Positions 1 to 9,169 are shown, counted from the stretch's first letter. The stretch is DNA of 64,000 bases from Flavobacterium sp. CF108 (GCF_900129795.1 NZ_FQWW01000008.1:11480-75479); one strand, 5' to 3'. Numbers and translations: made by a program. Notes: a model not told the origin generated them from the letters alone.

Positions 1-640
1 CGCTCCTGTTGCTCCCGTTGCTCCTTTTAATCCGTCTAACTGCTCTTGTGTGAACTTGTCAAATGTGAAGGCTGCTCCTGTTGCTCCCGTTGCTCCTTTT
101 AATCCGTCTAACTGTTCTTGTGTGAACTTGTCAAATGTGAATGATGCTCCAGTTGCTCCCGTTGCTCCTTTTAACGCTGCTATCTGATCTGGTGTTAAGT
201 CTGCAAAAGTGAATGTGTCCCCTTTTGCCCCTGTAGCTCCAGTTGCTCCTTTTAAGCCGTCTAACTGTTCTTTTGTGAACTTGTCAAATGTGAATGACGC
301 TCCTGTTGCTCCGGTAGCTCCTTTTAAGGCTGCTATCTGATCTGGTGTTAAGTCTGCAAAAGTGAATGTGTCCCCTTTTGCCCCTGTAGCTCCAGTTGCT
401 CCTTTTAATCCGTCTAACTGTTCTTTTGTGAACTTGTCAAATGTGAATGACGCTCCTGTTGCTCCGGTAGCTCCTTTTAAGGCTGCTATCTGATCCGGTG
501 TTAAGTCTGCAAAAGTGAATGTATCCCCTTTTGCTCCTGTAGCTCCAGTTGCTCCTTTTAAGCCGTCTAACTGTTCTTTTGTAAAGTCAGTATATGTGAA
601 TGATTTTCCGTCTGCTCCGCTTGCTCCTGTAGCTCCTTTT
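1..640 (-). repeat. 153-bp in-frame tandem repeats in the collagen-like gene
   Basis: Units of 153 bp (51 codons) recur with matching positions at 174, 327 and 480, and a diverged unit follows near 633. The copies differ at only a few bases. Such near-identical units are prone to copy-number change and to assembly collapse, so the true number of units beyond position 1 cannot be judged here. Confidence 0.85.
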
Positions 641-2277
641 AATCCTGCTAAGAATTCTGTTAATGTTTTTCCATTATTACCGTCCTGTCCTTTCCATATA
701 TCATATGCTGATGCTCCAGCATCTCCTTTATCACCTTTTTCCCCTTTTACAGCTGTAGGAATCCATTGATCAGGATTTTTTGGATCTCTTACATAAATAA
801 TTCCTGTATTGTAATCAATATACATTTGGATAGTAGAATCTAGAGCAGGTGTCCCTGTTGCTCCTGGTACTCCTTTACCTCCAGCTATACCATTTTTACC
901 ATCAATACCATTTTTACCGTTTAATGGAACCCATTTGGTATTATCTTTTGGATCTCTTACATATACAATTCCAGTTGTATAATCAATATACATTTGAATT
1001 GTACCATCTAAGCCAGGCGCTCCAGTTGTACCCGGAGCTCCATTTCCTCCAGCTATACCATTTTTGCCATCAATTCCATTTTTACCGTTTAATGGAACCC
1101 ATTTTGTATTATCTTTTGGATCTCTTACATATACAATTCCTGTTGTATAATCAATATACATTTGAATCGTAGCATCTAAACCAGGCGCTCCAGGTGTTCC
1201 AGGCGCTCCGTTACCTCCATTCATTCCATTTTTACCATCAATACCGTTTTTACCATTGATTGGAACCCAGTTTTTAGGATCTTTAGGATCTGTACCAGGT
1301 GTTAGAATATAAACTGTACCTGTTTCAGTATCAATATAAATTGTACTATCTTTGTTTATTCCGGCAGCCCCAGGTGTACCTGGCGCTCCTTTACCACCAA
1401 TCATACCGTCTTTTCCGTTGTTTCCGGCTGCTCCGTCTTTTCCATTTAACGGAACCCATTTTGTATTATCTTTTGGATCTCTTACATATACAATACCTGT
1501 TGTATAATCAATATACATTTGGATTGTAGCATCTAAACCAGGCGTTCCAGGTGTTCCTGGTACTCCGTTTCCTCCATTCATTCCATTTTTACCATCAATA
1601 CCGTTTTTTCCATTGATTGGAACCCAGTTTTTAGGATCTAATGGATCTGTACCAGGTGTTAGAATATAAACAGTTCCTGTTTTAGTATCAATATAAAATG
1701 TACTGTCTTTGTTTATTCCAGCAGCTCCAGATGTACCTGGCGCTCCTGTTCCACCAATTATCCCTTCTTTTCCATCTTTACCATTAATTGGTGTCCAAGT
1801 TCCAGTTGATGTCTGAACATAAACAATTCCTGACGTAGTATCAGTATAAATATTAATATCATCACCAGGATAAGTTGATGTTCCTTTTACCCCAGGAGGC
1901 ACTGTACCCTCCTTAAGACCAACTTTTCCATCTTTTCCTGTTCCAGAACCTGCTTCACCAGAAACTGCTAATCTATTCCACTTGTTATTAAGCCAGAAAT
2001 AGTAACCTGGTGTAACATCTCCAGTTGTTTTAGTATTGAAAACCAGTAAACTTTCAGTCTTATTACCTACAATTGGCGCATAAATAAGTGTACTTGTTAA
2101 ACTAACCCTAGGTATTAAAATACCTCTGTTACTACCACCGTAAATTTCATCTGCTTTGTCTGTGGTCGTGATCTCTAATTGAGCTGATGCATTTGGCGTC
2201 TTAGTTCCAATACCAACCTGCGAACGGGCCGAGAAGGTAGCCAAAACAACAAATAAAGGGAGTAATCTATTTTTCAT
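1..2277 (-). CDS. Secreted collagen-like repeat protein, 3' end outside window
   Basis: An uninterrupted frame of 759 codons starts at an ATG (2275-2277) and is still open at the left edge. The first 20 residues are a signal peptide ending S-A-R-S-Q. They are followed by VGIGTKTP and a SAQLEI segment, a start common in Bacteroidota secreted repeat proteins. About 100 residues of non-repetitive head follow. Next come modules of about 56 codons containing a beta-like segment (MYIDYTTGIVYVRDPKDN, then KWVPLNGK) and short Gly-X-Y runs (GIDGKNG, GAPGTPG). The distal part has 51-codon units alternating FTFADLTPDQIAALKG and FTFDKFTKEQLDGLKG, each with GATGATGA. A surface fibre or adhesin role is inferred from the collagen-like triplets. 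No anchor or sorting domain is visible because the C-terminus is missing. Confidence 0.85.
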   Translation of the reverse strand, partial: MKNRLLPLFVVLATFSARSQVGIGTKTPNASAQLEITTTDKADEIYGGSNRGILIPRVSLTSTLIYAPIVGNKTESLLVFNTKTTGDVTPGYYFWLNNKWNRLAVSGEAGSGTGKDGKVGLKEGTVPPGVKGTSTYPGDDINIYTDTTSGIVYVQTSTGTWTPINGKDGKEGIIGGTGAPGTSGAAGINKDSTFYIDTKTGTVYILTPGTDPLDPKNWVPINGKNGIDGKNGMNGGNGVPGTPGTPGLDATIQMYIDYTTGIVYVRDPKDNTKWVPLNGKDGAAGNNGKDGMIGGKGAPGTPGAAGINKDSTIYIDTETGTVYILTPGTDPKDPKNWVPINGKNGIDGKNGMNGGNGAPGTPGAPGLDATIQMYIDYTTGIVYVRDPKDNTKWVPLNGKNGIDGKNGIAGGNGAPGTTGAPGLDGTIQMYIDYTTGIVYVRDPKDNTKWVPLNGKNGIDGKNGIAGGKGVPGATGTPALDSTIQMYIDYNTGIIYVRDPKNPDQWIPTAVKGEKGDKGDAGASAYDIWKGQDGNNGKTLTEFLAGLKGATGASGADGKSFTYTDFTKEQLDGLKGATGATGAKGDTFTFADLTPDQIAALKGATGATGASFTFDKFTKEQLDGLKGATGATGAKGDTFTFADLTPDQIAALKGATGATGASFTFDKFTKEQLDGLKGATGATGAKGDTFTFADLTPDQIAALKGATGATGASFTFDKFTQEQLDGLKGATGATGAAFTFDKFTQEQLDGLKGATGATGA

Positions 2278-2537
2278 AACCTTTTAATTATTATGTGTTT
2301 AATTATTTTCTTAAGTCTTTAAAATTCAAACATCTAGATTTGAAGGTGCAAAGTTCTCTTGAAAATCAATTTATTTTTGCCCGTAAAAGTTTTTAAACTT
2401 ATAGATTAAGGTATATATGAAAATAGAGAGTATTTTATAGGGAAGAATTCCTATATTTAAAAAGGCAGATACAAGTAATGGCGTTAGACAGAAACAAACT
2501 AAATACTTAATAAACAGCTAATTGATTTATAAAATTA
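2278..2537. other. Leader and upstream region of the collagen-like gene
   Basis: About 260 bases of AT-rich sequence lie between the ATG of the collagen-like gene and the terminator of the next gene upstream. No open frame is visible. The promoter of the collagen-like gene must lie here, but no convincing TAnnTTTG element was singled out. Confidence 0.4.
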
Positions 2538-2573
2538 CAAAAAAAAAGAGAGAAAACTTACATTTTCTCTCTT
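2538..2573 (-). terminator. Rho-independent terminator after the CE12 gene
   Basis: A perfect 10-bp stem (AGAGAGAAAA at 2547-2556 with TTTTCTCTCT at 2563-2572) and a 6-base loop are followed on the minus strand by a run of eight U. It lies 85 bases past the stop of the acetylesterase gene. A second hairpin (TACTCTTTATA and its complement, about 2584-2611) lies between them. Confidence 0.8.
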
Positions 2574-2657
2574 ACCGCTATTCTACTCTTTATACTCATA
2601 TATAAAGAGTAAGTATCTATCTAAATTATGGCATTTTTTTTATGAATTGTAATTCTA

Positions 2658-3401
2658 TTATTTAATTCCTTTTTTGAGGTTTTCAAAAGATTTATCCTCT
2701 GAAATTTTAATTTGATTTATAACTATTTGAGCTATTGTTTTGGCACCTACTAAAGAAAGATGTGTATCATCTGCCTTATCTTTATCATAATAGGCTTTTT
2801 CTCCTGCTTTAAAATGCAAATGCAGCTGTTTTGATTTTTCCGGGCCGTAAGATTGTTCTAATACTTCAGTATAATATTCTAAATCGATAAAAGGTACTTT
2901 GTATTCCTGCGCCACTAAACGGGTTTCTAAAGGATAATCGCCATGGGTAGGAACTAGTACTCCTTTTTCATTAAAGTTACGTCGGGCAATTGACGTTAAC
3001 AAAATAGGGATTGCTCCTTTTTCCCTGCTTTCTTTTACAAAACGAATTAAGTTATATCTATATAACGTATGCGGGTTTGTATAACGGGTAGAATCTTCTA
3101 TTTTTTCATCGTTATGCCCAAATTGTATAAAGACATAATCTCCTTTCTTTAGTTTTTTATAAATTGAATCCCAGCGTTTTTCGTTGATGAAACTTTTTGT
3201 GCTTCTTCCGTTTACAGCTTTGTTTACCACTACTATATCGTCTTTAAAAAAAGGCTGCAAAACCTGTGCCCAGCCATGCTCAGGGTTTCGTTCTGGGTCT
3301 TTTTTATTTGCCATTGTTGAGTCGCCTATAGTATATATAGTTGTTTTTTGTGCAAAACAAACTGAGGAAATTAGTAATAATATTAAGATGTGTTTTTTCA
3401 T
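2658..3401 (-). CDS. Rhamnogalacturonan acetylesterase-like SGNH hydrolase (CE12)
   Basis: This 247-aa protein has a signal peptide ending in CFAQ. SGNH block I is GDSTMA with the nucleophile Ser near residue 28, block III is GHND (Gly-His-Asn-Asp), and the C-terminal Asp-x-x-His is DDTHLS. This is the arrangement of the CE12 rhamnogalacturonan and pectin acetylesterases, and the length fits the family. The enzyme would remove acetyl groups from the rhamnogalacturonan I backbone, probably in the periplasm, so that lyases and hydrolases can reach it. It is the last gene of the minus-strand pectin cluster and has its own terminator. Activity on other acetylated pectins cannot be excluded. Confidence 0.85.
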   Translation of the reverse strand: MKKHILILLLISSVCFAQKTTIYTIGDSTMANKKDPERNPEHGWAQVLQPFFKDDIVVVNKAVNGRSTKSFINEKRWDSIYKKLKKGDYVFIQFGHNDEKIEDSTRYTNPHTLYRYNLIRFVKESREKGAIPILLTSIARRNFNEKGVLVPTHGDYPLETRLVAQEYKVPFIDLEYYTEVLEQSYGPEKSKQLHLHFKAGEKAYYDKDKADDTHLSLVGAKTIAQIVINQIKISEDKSFENLKKGIK

Positions 3402-3429
3402 TTTTATTCTTTTATTTTTTATTACAATT

Positions 3430-3494
3430 GTCAGTCTGAGCGTAGTCGAAGACCTTTTACAGTACGAAAGTCCTTCGACTACGCTCAGGAAGAC
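3430..3494. repeat. Inverted repeat of the CTTCGACTACGCTCAG family
   Basis: The left arm (GTCTGAGCGTAGTCGAAGAC) and the right arm (CCTTCGACTACGCTCAGGA) face each other across about 15 bases. Single arms of the same family occur near 9218, 39964, 41066 and 57497. This is a dispersed intergenic palindrome of unknown function. Confidence 0.7.
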
Positions 3495-3512
3495 ATGTCT
3501 TTACGGATGTTC

Positions 3513-3727
3513 TTTGCGTAGACGCACTGCTGTGCATCTCTACGGAAAATCTTTGCGTCTTTGCACCTTTGCACCTTTGTCCCTCAAAAAAGAACAAGAT
3601 TAGTATTTACTTTTTACGCCTATCAACCCAAAGTAGACGCACTGCTGTGCGTCTCTACAGAAAACCTTTGTTCCTTTGAACCTCTGTAACTTTGCACCTA
3701 AAATAGACGCATGCTGTGCATCTCTAC
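3513..3727. repeat. Three copies of the GACGCACTGCTGTGCGTC palindrome
   Basis: Copies sit near 3514, 3634 and 3703, each followed by TCTCTAC. The best one has 8-bp arms, AGACGCAC and GTGCGTCT, around a TGCT loop. A fourth copy is near 20760. The spaces between them hold short CTTTG-CACCT-type direct repeats. The 3402-3773 gap contains no credible gene. Confidence 0.7.
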
Positions 3728-3773
3728 AAAAATCTTTGTTCCTCTGCGACTTTGTACCTCTGAACCTAAAAAA

Positions 3774-5123
3774 TTATGGTTTCGAAACCGCCGTTGGCAC
3801 AGTTGCTCTCTGTCCTATAAAAACGTCTGTCATCAAAACGTTGTCTGCATTTTCGTTTGAGAGGGCGTTTTTTGCTTCTTTAATTTCTATATTTTTTAAT
3901 GAAATGTTTTTGATTTTTTTATCGGGGAAACCCTGAATTACAATTCCGGATTCTGATGCTTTATTGCATATAATATTTGAGAATGAAATGTTAGATATAT
4001 CCGATTGATATCCTTTTCCTTCGCCATGATAATTGGCTGTAATATAAATACAATCTTCAACCTGATCTAATTGGATATTTCGAACAAAAATATTTTTGAT
4101 AAAACCGCCTCTATCTGCATTTGTTTTTAGATAAATTCCTCTTTTTAAGTATCCGGTGGTTTTACAATTTTCTACAAAAATATTTTGGACTCCGGCCGAC
4201 ATTTCGCTGCCAATCACTACGCCGTGAAGCCCTTTAAAATTACAGTTTCTAATTATTATATTTTCGCTTGGCGTTGCCGTATTGGCCCTCCCTTCATGAT
4301 CTCTGCCTGCTTTTATGGCAACGTTATCATCGCCATTATTAAAGGTTACATTTTCTATTAAAACATCTTTAGCATATTCAGTATCTATTCCGTCATTATT
4401 ATGATTTAATGATTTATAGCTGATACCTCGAATGGTAATACTTTGCGATTTTAAAAGATGCAGACACCAAAACGGCGAATTTTCAATTCTCACATTTTCT
4501 ACCAAAATATTTTTGCAATTCAAAAACTGAATCATCTGCGGACGCAGGAAATAACCTTCTCCAAATTTTCTGTCTTTCAACGGAATATTATTGTGGTTCA
4601 TATCGCGGTTTAAATCTTTCCCTGAACCTTCTTTTGCTTTAAAGCTTTTCCATACTTTTCCTCCTTCTCCATCAATTGTTCCTTCTCCTGTTATGGCAAT
4701 ATTGACACATTCATTGGCATATATAAGCGGGCTGTAATTGTACAGCATGGTTCCTTCCCAGCTTGTTAAAACCATTGGAAGATAATCCTGCGGATTGTCA
4801 CTAAATTTGATTTTTGCTCCTTTTTCTATTTTCAGGTTTACGTTGCTTACAAAATGAATTGGCCCGTTTATTTTGTAAATTCCTTTTGGGACAATAACAG
4901 TTCCGCCATTATTCTTTTTGCATAATGCCATCGCTTTATCAAAAACAGCTTTATTGTTTGTGATTGAATCTCCTTTTGCTCCTAATTTTAAGATATTTAT
5001 CTGATAAGAAGGAAAAACAGGAAGCTGGATTCTGTTTATTATCGAATCGATTTTTGCTGTTGGAAAATCATTATTCTGGGCAAAAGTGGTGAAACTGATT
5101 AATAAGAGGATAAGATATTTCAT
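3774..5123 (-). CDS. GH28 glycosidase with an altered active-site signature
   Basis: I start the protein at the ATG at 5121-5123, because MKYLILLLISFTTFAQ is a clean signal peptide. A further 16 codons upstream run into repeat-derived sequence. The roughly 449-aa product is a right-handed beta-helix GH28 enzyme with NNDGIDTEY and GDDNVAIKAGRD, which carry the catalytic aspartates. Compared with the other GH28 of this cluster (GHGGVVIGSE and RAIRIKTN), this one reads GLHGVVIGSE and RGIYLKTN. The polygalacturonase His is therefore displaced and the Arg of the R-I-K motif is replaced by Tyr. Known rhamnogalacturonases also depart from the polygalacturonase pattern at these sites. A non-polygalacturonase role, such as rhamnogalacturonan or another uronide, is my inference, helped by the adjacent CE12 gene. 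Confidence 0.85.
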   Translation of the reverse strand: MKYLILLLISFTTFAQNNDFPTAKIDSIINRIQLPVFPSYQINILKLGAKGDSITNNKAVFDKAMALCKKNNGGTVIVPKGIYKINGPIHFVSNVNLKIEKGAKIKFSDNPQDYLPMVLTSWEGTMLYNYSPLIYANECVNIAITGEGTIDGEGGKVWKSFKAKEGSGKDLNRDMNHNNIPLKDRKFGEGYFLRPQMIQFLNCKNILVENVRIENSPFWCLHLLKSQSITIRGISYKSLNHNNDGIDTEYAKDVLIENVTFNNGDDNVAIKAGRDHEGRANTATPSENIIIRNCNFKGLHGVVIGSEMSAGVQNIFVENCKTTGYLKRGIYLKTNADRGGFIKNIFVRNIQLDQVEDCIYITANYHGEGKGYQSDISNISFSNIICNKASESGIVIQGFPDKKIKNISLKNIEIKEAKNALSNENADNVLMTDVFIGQRATVPTAVSKP

Positions 5124-5262
5124 TTTTTTTAAGGTTCTGAGGTTCTTAGATTTTAAGGTACAAAGGAGCAAAGGCTCAGAGGTTCAAAGGTTGGTTCTAA
5201 TACTTAACATTTTCGTTCGTACGGACTTTGCTTCTTTGCTCCTTTGTACCTCTGAACCTTAA

Positions 5263-7266
5263 TTAAAAATACCAATTCGGTACAGTATCTTTTAGAATAT
5301 TTTCTATCGAATATTGATCTGCTTCTGATTTTGTGAGCTGATGTGACCATGTTACTCTTTTGGCTGGCTGAAATCCTTCTCCGTTGTTATTGTATTCGGC
5401 ATAAAAGGCGTTTTTTTCTGCATCTGGTTTTGACCAGTTTTCCCAGCCTTCGGGTTTAATATGTTTTCCTAATTCGCAGTTTATGTAAACTGTTTTGGCA
5501 TAAATACGCCATGGTCTTCCTAAATAAACGGCATTAGCAGAAGGTTCTGCTGTTAGTTTACAATTCTTAAAAACAAAACCGTATGCAGTACCTTGAGGAG
5601 TTGAAGCGGCTGTTACGTAGGAACTTTTAATACTGTGAATGACGCAGTTTTCGAACAATGCGGTTGCGCCTCCAAAAATAAAATCAGTTGTTCCCTCAAT
5701 ATAACAATCTTTAAAATATTGTTTGGCATTTTTTCCTGATAAATAAAGGGTGTCCTGATTTCCTAAAATAATACAGTTTGAAATTTTAGCCCGATTGCTT
5801 ACGACTGATAGTGCAATCGCCTGACCTTTATCTCCGGAAGCATTTTGAATGGTTAAATTTGATGCCGAAAAATCGTCTCCTTCAACTAAAAGGGTTGAAG
5901 TATAAAAAGTGCTGTTGCGCCCTAAATTGATCTTCGAAAAATTGTCATCAAAAGTAATGATCGTGTTTTCTTTACTTTCACCCAATAAAATCAAATTGTT
6001 ATTCCATTCCGGAATTCTAAGCTTTTCTTTATAGGTTCCGTTTTTTATAAAAATGGTCACTTTTTCATATGGAAAAGACGGACTTGCACAAATGGCATCT
6101 TGTATTTTTGTAAAGTCTCCGGAACCGTCCTGAGCAACAGTTAAAAAGTTAGCTTTTTTTTTCTCTGATGCTGTTTCCGAAACTTTTATTCCATTTTTAA
6201 CTGCCCACGAATCGTATTTTTTCAAAACTTCTTTTGGTTCGTCTGTATACCAGGCATAACCATTTCTTCGTTCTGCGCCTATTTCATCTAATGCTTTCTT
6301 TTTAATTCCATCACGATCGCTAAAGAAAGGTTCGTTGTTGTCGAGCTCCATAAATCTTGCCCAGATTGGCGACGCATTTTGAACCGAAATCATCTTTTTG
6401 TCGATAATTTTTCCGGCATCATTTAAAACACGTTTCTCTTCCAGATTGGTAATTTTTGTTTTTTCAAACCAGATATTGGCACTTTTTACAGCAGTAATTA
6501 TTTCTGAAGAAGGTTTTTGAATGGACATTAAAAGTAAAACAATTTTAGCCGATTCTTTTCCGCTAAGCGAAGGAAGTTCATACGCTCTGGCTTTTGCCGG
6601 AAGTAAAGTAACTTCATCATGCTGCGCACACCAAGCCGTTAAAACCCCGTTTTGTTTGTATTGTGTTTTTATAATACAGTCTATGCCTTTATTAAAAGCT
6701 GTTTTAGTTTTGGCCGCGATTTCTTTTGATGGTTTAATGCTGTAAAAATCAGTTTCTTCAGCAACTTCTTTCATCACATTTAAAATACGAACCATCGAAT
6801 CGTCATTATATGTTATATGGGTGTAATATCCTTTTTTTAAGGGATAAAACTGAGGCCAGCCGCCGTTTGCATATTGTGCTTCCAGTAAATAATTTAAGCC
6901 TTTTAAAAAGGATTCTTTATAGCGTTCGTCTTTAACCTGCGCATACATTTTAGACATAAAAAGCATTTCCTGAGTAGTTGCTCCATTGTCTGTCGTGGTT
7001 TCTTTTGTGGTTTTCTTTATTTCAAGTAATTCTTTTTTCTGCGAAGAAGTCAGCTCATTCTGCATTTGAATGTTCTTTGGCCAGCCGCCAATACCTCTTT
7101 GATAAAGCAAAACATTTTCGGCAATCTTTTTTGCTTCTTCTGTTCCAAACCAGGACGCATCATTTTTACGAATAATATCCGGCCAGTTTTTATTTGTATT
7201 TTGAGCCTTAACTGCAAAACTAAAACCAACAATAAAAAGCAGTATTATTTTTTTTAACTGAATCAT
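5263..7266 (-). CDS. Pectate lyase (PL10)-pectin methylesterase (CE8) fusion
   Basis: This 667-aa secreted enzyme has a signal peptide ending VKAQ. Residues of about 28-355 match the PL10 pectate lyase fold, with GIGGWPKN, DNGATTQEM, YANGGWPQFYPL, THITYNDDSM and YELPSLSGKES. After a linker of about 15 residues, roughly 373-667 form a CE8 pectin methylesterase with GSGDFTKIQDA, GQAIAL, GNQDTLY, DFIFGGA and YLGRPW, so the catalytic Asp pair and Arg are present. One polypeptide would strip methyl esters and then cleave the resulting polygalacturonate by beta-elimination, giving unsaturated ends that feed the GH105 and kduI/kduD steps. It lies 139 bases upstream of the altered GH28 gene on the same strand. 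Confidence 0.92.
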   Translation of the reverse strand: MIQLKKIILLFIVGFSFAVKAQNTNKNWPDIIRKNDASWFGTEEAKKIAENVLLYQRGIGGWPKNIQMQNELTSSQKKELLEIKKTTKETTTDNGATTQEMLFMSKMYAQVKDERYKESFLKGLNYLLEAQYANGGWPQFYPLKKGYYTHITYNDDSMVRILNVMKEVAEETDFYSIKPSKEIAAKTKTAFNKGIDCIIKTQYKQNGVLTAWCAQHDEVTLLPAKARAYELPSLSGKESAKIVLLLMSIQKPSSEIITAVKSANIWFEKTKITNLEEKRVLNDAGKIIDKKMISVQNASPIWARFMELDNNEPFFSDRDGIKKKALDEIGAERRNGYAWYTDEPKEVLKKYDSWAVKNGIKVSETASEKKKANFLTVAQDGSGDFTKIQDAICASPSFPYEKVTIFIKNGTYKEKLRIPEWNNNLILLGESKENTIITFDDNFSKINLGRNSTFYTSTLLVEGDDFSASNLTIQNASGDKGQAIALSVVSNRAKISNCIILGNQDTLYLSGKNAKQYFKDCYIEGTTDFIFGGATALFENCVIHSIKSSYVTAASTPQGTAYGFVFKNCKLTAEPSANAVYLGRPWRIYAKTVYINCELGKHIKPEGWENWSKPDAEKNAFYAEYNNNGEGFQPAKRVTWSHQLTKSEADQYSIENILKDTVPNWYF

Positions 7267-7514
7267 TTTATTTTCTTTTACGATAATTATCTGTATTTTT
7301 TTTTCACTTCAACGAAATCAAAAACTTAATTTTTACATTAAAAAAATTTAAAACTTAACGTTTTTGTAAGAAAAAACATTTAAACACTATTTTTAGCCGT
7401 TAATTTATATTCAAATGTATTGCGATATTAATTTTTTAAAATCTTTTATTATATCTCATTTATTGAGGTCATTTTTTCGCCTAAAAAATTATTTTTTTAG
7501 AATTTGATGCTTTT
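7267..7514 (-). promoter_or_regulatory. Gap with a possible promoter for the PL10-CE8 gene
   Basis: The 248-base gap is very AT-rich. On the minus strand it contains TACATTTG (complement at 7412-7419), which fits TAnnTTTG, but no good TTTG lies at the expected -33 spacing. An internal promoter here is possible, not shown. Confidence 0.3.
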
Positions 7515-9110
7515 TCATTTTGTAATTCTAAACCAATCGACAGCAGTATTTCCTGAATCGTTTGTTATTTTTTCGCCTAAAGCAAAAAGTCCAATCTTGG
7601 CTCCAATCCATTTTCCTTCTTTCGAAATAAAGTCAGTTCCTATTGCCTGATAGTTTTTATCATCTAAACTGTAAAAGAAACTGCACACCCCGCCTTTCTT
7701 AATTTTAACCCTTAGATAAATAGTATTGTTAGAAATTAAAATAGGTTTTGTTTCTGTTTCTGAAACGGTTTTATTGAATGTTCCCGTTTTTTGATTTAAA
7801 TATAATTTTCCTTCTACATTTTTAAAACACAAATAACTGTAATCTAATCCCATGATAATTAGTCCGGTCGATTCTCCATATAATCTTGTATTGAACGTTA
7901 TTTTGGCTGTCGCCGAGAATTCTTCGGCAGGAAACTTTTGAAGCAGTAAATTTGGCGCATCAAATATCTTATTGTCTTTAATTGTTGTTACGCAAAACAA
8001 ATTCAGATATCCCATACTGGTAGGAAATCCCCAATTGACTTGCGAATTGGCCTGCCACTGCCATTGCAAACCTAATTTTGGTTCATTAAATTCATCTGAA
8101 GTTACCGGATTTTCAATTGGATATTTTTTGCCAACATTTGGTTTTTTAAATGTTGCAACTGGTTCGCCTATTCCGTTTTTATCAAAATCCTGTCCCATAA
8201 CCGGCCAGTCGTTTTCCCATTTCATAGGCTGTAAATGCACAATTCTTCCATAAGCGCCTTTATCCTGAAAATGAATAAACCAGTCTTCACCCGTTTGTGT
8301 CTGTACCCAAGCGCCCTGATGCGGACCGTTTATTTGGGTTGATCCCTGCTCTAAAACTTTTTTCTTTTCATAAGGCCCAAAAACATTTTTAGATCGTAAA
8401 ATCGTCTGCCAGCCCGTAGGAACGCCGCCAGCAGGTGCAAAAATGTAATAGTAATTGTTTCGTTTGTAGAATTTTGGACCTTCAATTGTGCTTTCACTTT
8501 CATGTCCGTCAATCACCATAACCTCATCATTATTAGCAATTGTTCCTTCTGCATTCATCGTGCAGACTACCAATAAACTTTTAATCTGCGCGCGGCTTCC
8601 TGCAAAGGCATGTGCTAAATACACTTTTCCGTCATCATCCCAAAGCGGACTTGGATCAATCAACCCTTTTCCGGCTTTTACTAAAAGAGGTTCTGACCAA
8701 GGGCCTTCGGTTTTTTTAGCTTTTATCATGTAAATTCCGAAATCAGGATCTGGGTAATATATATAAAATTCGTTGTTATGATAGGTAATACTTGGCGCCC
8801 AAACTCCGTTTCCGTGCTGTACTTTATCATACGTTTCAAATGGCGGCTGTTTTGGCAGTGCATAACTTAAAATTTTCCAGTTTACCAAATCTTTAGAATG
8901 CAGAATCGGAAGCCCCGGAGTACAATTAAAAGACGATGCTGTCATATAAAAATCATCCCCAACCCTAACAACATCAGGATCTGAGTAATCAGCATGAATG
9001 ATCGGATTGGTGTAAGTTCCGTCTCCATTATCCGGTGTCCAGACTTGTGCCGAATTTTTCTCAAAAGAAAAAACGGAAAGGAGAAGGAAAATGATTTTTA
9101 TATTTTTCAT
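7515..9110 (-). CDS. GH43 beta-xylosidase/arabinofuranosidase-type glycosidase
   Basis: This 531-aa protein has an N-terminal signal peptide ending in SAQ. The five-bladed propeller occupies roughly residues 30-320 and shows the family triad: Asp in HADYSDPD, Asp in GLIDPSP and Glu in TIEGPKFY. The remaining part, about 335-531, looks like the C-terminal beta-sandwich found in many GH43 xylosidases and arabinosidases (segments near FNEPKLGLQWQW and YGESTGLIIMG). The likely job is to remove arabinose or xylose side chains from rhamnogalacturonan I, arabinan or xylogalacturonan. Specificity cannot be read from sequence alone. Confidence 0.88.
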   Translation of the reverse strand: MKNIKIIFLLLSVFSFEKNSAQVWTPDNGDGTYTNPIIHADYSDPDVVRVGDDFYMTASSFNCTPGLPILHSKDLVNWKILSYALPKQPPFETYDKVQHGNGVWAPSITYHNNEFYIYYPDPDFGIYMIKAKKTEGPWSEPLLVKAGKGLIDPSPLWDDDGKVYLAHAFAGSRAQIKSLLVVCTMNAEGTIANNDEVMVIDGHESESTIEGPKFYKRNNYYYIFAPAGGVPTGWQTILRSKNVFGPYEKKKVLEQGSTQINGPHQGAWVQTQTGEDWFIHFQDKGAYGRIVHLQPMKWENDWPVMGQDFDKNGIGEPVATFKKPNVGKKYPIENPVTSDEFNEPKLGLQWQWQANSQVNWGFPTSMGYLNLFCVTTIKDNKIFDAPNLLLQKFPAEEFSATAKITFNTRLYGESTGLIIMGLDYSYLCFKNVEGKLYLNQKTGTFNKTVSETETKPILISNNTIYLRVKIKKGGVCSFFYSLDDKNYQAIGTDFISKEGKWIGAKIGLFALGEKITNDSGNTAVDWFRITK

Positions 9111-9136
9111 TTTTATAATGATTAACTTTTTTAGTT

Positions 9137-9169
9137 AAACCCGACAGGTTTTAAAAACCTGTCGGGTTT
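9137..9169. terminator. Perfect hairpin AAACCCGACAGGTTTT, bidirectional terminator-like
   Basis: Two 16-bp perfect arms surround a single central A, with A/T tracts at both ends. An identical copy is at 41923-41955 and a diverged one at 42594-42624. Here it lies between the GH105 and GH43 genes, where it could reduce read-through within the pectin operon. Confidence 0.6.

Noticed and set aside
515..1529. Plus-strand open frames of 76-107 codons opposite the collagen-like gene
   Set aside because: They are Pro- or Leu/Tyr-rich antisense images of Gly-X-Y repeats on the minus strand and have no start context.
3184..3936. Plus-strand frames of 139 and 86 codons
   Set aside because: They overlap the CE12 and GH28 genes antisense and consist partly of dispersed palindromes.
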